In this document: positions 61,508 through 64,000 of the stretch, one piece after another
Numbering within the stretch: the stretch's first letter is position 1
How the letters are laid out: the number at the start of each line of letters is the position of its first letter
NCBI RefSeq assembly: GCF_004359985.1
Contig: NZ_SMRO01000002.1
Location: forward strand, 1,561,135 to 1,625,134
Direction of reading: 5' to 3'
DNA: 64,000 nt
Origin: Paraburkholderia flava
GTDB taxonomy: Bacteria; Pseudomonadota; Gammaproteobacteria; Burkholderiales; Burkholderiaceae
Program-made: the position numbers and the translations under genes
Notes under the pieces: generated by a model
What the model saw: only the letters and a program-made list of their open reading frames with translations
Told to the model about the DNA's origin: nothing
Databases searched by the model: none

Positions 61508-62272
61508 ATGATGCATCAGGATCTCGCGCTTCGCCTCGTCGAGGCTCGCCGCCAGCACCGGCTGATCGACGCATTGCGCGCGGACGACGTGCCGCCCGAC
61601 GCGGCCACCGCGTATGCGATCCAGCAGGCGGTGATCGCCGGGCTGGACACGTCGACGGGTGCGTGGAAAATCGGCGCGCGATCGCCCGGCGGTGCGGCCG
61701 GTGGTGCGCCGATTCCGGCACCGCTGGTGCTCGCGTCGCCGGCCCGCAGTGCGTATGGCGGCTTCTTTCGCGTGCTGGTCGAACTGGAGATCGCGTTCCG
61801 TTTTGCCGAACCGATCGCGCCCCGCGGCGAAGCCTATGCACGCGACGAAGTGCTTGCGCGGGTAGGCGCCGTGCTGCCGGCGATCGAGATCGTCGACAGC
61901 CGGTTTGCCGAGTGGCCAAAGAATGTCGCGCCGCTCGCGCAACTGGCCGATGCGCAGAACAACGGCGCGCTCGTGACCGGACAGGCGCTGCCGTATGCGG
62001 GTTTTGCGCGGCAGTTCGATTTCGTGTCGCCGGTACTCGAATTGACGTTCGACGGTGTACCGCTCGCCGCCGACACCGTCGGCAATCCAGCAGGCGATCC
62101 GCGCGAGCTGCTGGTGTGGTTCGTCAACCATTGCGCCGCGATGGGCATCACGATCGAGCCCGACTGGACGATCACGACGGGCTCTTACGTCGGCGCACAC
62201 GCGCTCGACCGGCCCGGCATCGTGCACGGCCATATCGACGGCCTCGGCGAAGTCGAAATCGAGCTCACCTGA
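61508..62272 (+). CDS. FAH/hydratase-family enzyme (2-keto-4-pentenoate hydratase-like)
   Basis: 254 aa. MhpD/FAH-type fold: AWKIGARSPGG near residue 55, an acidic LEIAFRFAEPIAPRG, the VLPAIEIVDSRFAEW block with the metal-binding Glu/Asp residues and TTGSYVGA near the C-terminus. Members hydrate 2-keto-4-pentenoates or decarboxylate related acids in aromatic degradation, with Mg or Mn. AAAGG is 6 nt before ATG 61508 (a second ATG follows directly). No pathway partner is adjacent. Confidence 0.82.
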   Translation: MMHQDLALRLVEARRQHRLIDALRADDVPPDAATAYAIQQAVIAGLDTSTGAWKIGARSPGGAAGGAPIPAPLVLASPARSAYGGFFRVLVELEIAFRFAEPIAPRGEAYARDEVLARVGAVLPAIEIVDSRFAEWPKNVAPLAQLADAQNNGALVTGQALPYAGFARQFDFVSPVLELTFDGVPLAADTVGNPAGDPRELLVWFVNHCAAMGITIEPDWTITTGSYVGAHALDRPGIVHGHIDGLGEVEIELT

Positions 62273-62978
62273 GCCGCTGATTATTTTTACCGGCTGCGCG
62301 CATGCCGCGCAGCGGCGACACGGTGGTGGTCGCACGGGTCACACCCGCCGCCGTACTTACACCTATACCGTATATCGAGATGCCCGCCGATAAGGCAGGC
62401 AGAAGCACGCGCGACCCTGTCTGTCGCGTGGTTATCGGCGCGCACATTGCCGAACGAAATACCGTTGAACGAAATGCGCGGCGCACGGACGAATCTCCAG
62501 AGCGCGTGCCGTGGTGGATGAAACCGCGCTGTCGATCTGTTTAACGTTGTATGTCACATCGATATGCGATGCGAGGACGCGGAGTTGTAACGGCGTGTAG
62601 CGATGTCCACGAAAGTGGGGCGTCGCGCGTTCAGGAAGAAATGATGCCGCGAGCGGAGCAGACGTGAGAGCGAAGTGTTACAACGGCATCGATAGTACGG
62701 CGGGTGGTGCGACCGACGCCGCGACGAAGAACATTTCGCATGCGACAGCAGCGAAGACCGTCGCGATCGATGCGCTTTTTACGCAGCCTGGACGGAAGAT
62801 TGTATGTGAGCGATTCCGTGTTTCCAAGAGAGGATTGTCACGGGGTCTAGAGAGTCCTGTTTTTCGTAACGTAGTTCGTGAAAAAAATTTTAAAAGGGTT
62901 TAGGATGAATTCGAGCGATGTCGTTTCCGAATAGCGCGCCGCGCACGACATCGATCCAGACTTCGGCGAGGAGGTAGC
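62273..62978 (+). promoter_or_regulatory. Long leader region of prkA, with a possible 9-codon upstream ORF
   Basis: 706 bp without a good gene. Composition shifts to AT-rich at 62860-62910, with seven A and several T in a row, the most promoter-like stretch here. A mini-ORF, ATG 62905 to TAG 62934 (nine residues, MNSSDVVSE), has AAGGG six bases upstream and ends 44 bp before prkA; it could be a leader peptide. Two 79-80-codon open frames (62302 and 62664) lack family features and are not called. Confidence 0.35.
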
Positions 62979-64000
62979 ATGGATATCTACAGCAGTTTCG
63001 CGACCCGCTTCGAGAAAACGCGAGAAGATGAACTCTCGCTCGAGGAGTATCTCGCGCTCTGCAAAGACAATCCCGCCGCGTACGCCACATCGGGCGAACG
63101 CATGTTGACGGCAATCGGGGAACCGGAACAGATCGACACTCGCAACGATCCGCGCACGTCGCGCATCTTCGCGAACAAGGTGATCAAGGTGTACCCCGCA
63201 TTCCGTGAGTTCTACGGAATGGAAGAAGTCATCGAGCAGGTCGTGTCGTACTTCCGGCATGCAGCCCAGGGGCTCGAGGAAAAGAAACAGATTCTCTATC
63301 TGCTTGGACCGGTGGGCGGCGGCAAGTCGTCGATTGCCGAGCGTTTGAAGCAGTTGATGGAGCGCGTGCCGTTCTATTCAATCAAGGGCTCGCCCGTCAA
63401 CGAATCGCCGCTCGGGCTGTTCGACTACGACGAAGACGGTCCGATTCTCGAAGAGCAGTACGGCATTCCGCGCCGCTACCTCAAAAGCATTCTGAGCCCG
63501 TGGGCGGTGAAGCGCCTGCACGAGTACAACGGCGACATCCGCAAGTTCCGCGTCGTGCGCCGCTATCCGTCAATCCTGCGGCAGATCGGTATCGCGAAGA
63601 CCGAACCGGGCGACGAAAACAATCAGGATATTTCTTCGCTGGTCGGTAAGGTCGACATCCGCAAGCTCGAACAGTATGCGCAGGACGATGCCGACGCATA
63701 CAGCTACTCGGGCGGCCTGTGTCTCGCGAATCAGGGGCTGCTCGAATTCGTCGAAATGTTCAAGGCGCCGATCAAGGTGCTGCATCCGCTGCTCACCGCG
63801 ACACAGGAAGGTAACTTCAAAGGCACCGAGGGGTTCGGCGCGATTCCGTTCGACGGCGTGATTCTCGCGCACTCGAACGAGTCGGAGTGGAAGGCGTTCC
63901 GCAACAACCGCAACAACGAAGCACTGCTCGACCGGATCTTCGTCGTGAAGGTGCCGTACTGCCTGCGCTACTCGGAAGAGATCAAGATCTACGAGAAGCT
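62979..64000 (+). CDS. prkA: PrkA-type serine protein kinase / AAA+ protein (3' part missing)
   Basis: 340 codons from ATG 62979 to the window end, open throughout; full-length PrkA/YeaG is about 640 aa. GAGGAGGT is 3-8 nt before the start. The N-terminus MDIYSSFATRFEKTREDELS is the family start. Walker A reads LLGPVGGGKSSI near residue 115, and ILAHSNESEWKAF with FRNNRNNEAL lies near 300. PrkA proteins are stress- and starvation-linked kinases, usually followed by yeaH and spoVR-like genes, expected just past the window edge. Confidence 0.93.
   Translation, partial: MDIYSSFATRFEKTREDELSLEEYLALCKDNPAAYATSGERMLTAIGEPEQIDTRNDPRTSRIFANKVIKVYPAFREFYGMEEVIEQVVSYFRHAAQGLEEKKQILYLLGPVGGGKSSIAERLKQLMERVPFYSIKGSPVNESPLGLFDYDEDGPILEEQYGIPRRYLKSILSPWAVKRLHEYNGDIRKFRVVRRYPSILRQIGIAKTEPGDENNQDISSLVGKVDIRKLEQYAQDDADAYSYSGGLCLANQGLLEFVEMFKAPIKVLHPLLTATQEGNFKGTEGFGAIPFDGVILAHSNESEWKAFRNNRNNEALLDRIFVVKVPYCLRYSEEIKIYEK

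Noticed and set aside
62302..62544. 80-codon frame between the hydratase gene and prkA
   Set aside because: No good ribosome site, no recognisable domain, and biased residues; also a competing antisense frame of similar quality.
62664..62903. 79-codon frame upstream of prkA
   Set aside because: No Shine-Dalgarno sequence, mixed low-information composition, and it runs through the AT-rich promoter-like zone.
1..64000. Search for CRISPR arrays, tRNA or rRNA genes, insertion sequences and prophage genes
   Set aside because: No repeat-spacer pattern, transposase, integrase or RNA gene could be recognised by eye; a tRNA scan was not possible.

Overview
The window is GC-rich bacterial chromosome with dense, well-annotatable genes. 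The gene families, the codon bias towards G/C third positions and family-specific proteins (a DUF3022-type protein, a PGDYG-motif protein, a YeiH-type exporter, kgu and rbs operons) suggest a Burkholderiaceae member, most likely Paraburkholderia or Burkholderia sensu lato. This taxonomic call is inference from gene content, not a database match. I saw no rRNA, tRNA, CRISPR array, insertion sequence or prophage. Two genes are cut by the window edges: a secreted protein at the left end and prkA at the right end.

Layout. 1-5 kb: secreted protein (partial), zinc alcohol dehydrogenase, DUF1289 protein, outer-membrane phospholipase A and an Nramp Mn/Fe importer. 5.4-9.5 kb: a polyamine ABC importer operon, potFGHI, with a terminator hairpin after potF. 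9.5-12.1 kb: a soluble chemoreceptor-like protein, a candidate 49-aa hydrophobic small protein and a SAM methyltransferase. 12.3-15.8 kb: an alpha/beta hydrolase and a Baeyer-Villiger-type monooxygenase divergent from a TetR regulator, with two palindromic operators between them. 15.9-19 kb: a TPR membrane protein, PspA and a ribbon-helix-helix protein. 19.6-22.1 kb: a class A penicillin-binding protein. 22.2-23.3 kb: a RelE/Xre-type toxin-antitoxin module with its own palindromic operator, lying between imperfect direct repeats. 23.3-30 kb: an RND efflux operon (adaptor, pump, outer-membrane factor) divergent from a TetR repressor with a 30-bp operator. 30-35.8 kb: small proteins, a ClC channel, a glutathione transferase, and a YeiH exporter divergent from a LysR regulator.

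35.8-41 kb: a complete 2-ketogluconate utilisation operon (kguE-kguK-kguT-kguD-ptxS), preceded by a near-canonical PtxS operator and with the repressor as the last gene. 41-49.8 kb: YhfC-type intramembrane protease, small conserved proteins, a Spy-like periplasmic protein, LysR and Lrp regulators, a saccharopine-dehydrogenase-like enzyme, a P-loop kinase coupled to an orphan cydX, a lipoprotein, CorA and a LysE exporter. 50.2-56.5 kb: a ribose operon rbsB-rbsA-rbsC-rbsR-rbsK with a LacI-type operator. 56.5-62.3 kb: an AraC regulator divergent from two short-chain dehydrogenases, a transmembrane chemoreceptor ending in DWETF and a FAH/hydratase-family enzyme. 63-64 kb: the start of prkA.

How it fits together. 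Most of the window is transport and catabolism under local one-component control: each catabolic or efflux operon sits beside its own regulator, and for five of them a palindromic operator can be read directly in the intergenic DNA. The least ordinary parts are the toxin-antitoxin island (22.2-23.35 kb), the repeated DnaA-box-like quasi-palindromes around it, the orphan cydX plus kinase pair, the small hydrophobic ORF at 11.1 kb, and a start site whose Shine-Dalgarno sequence is separated from the ATG by a hairpin (17.1 kb).
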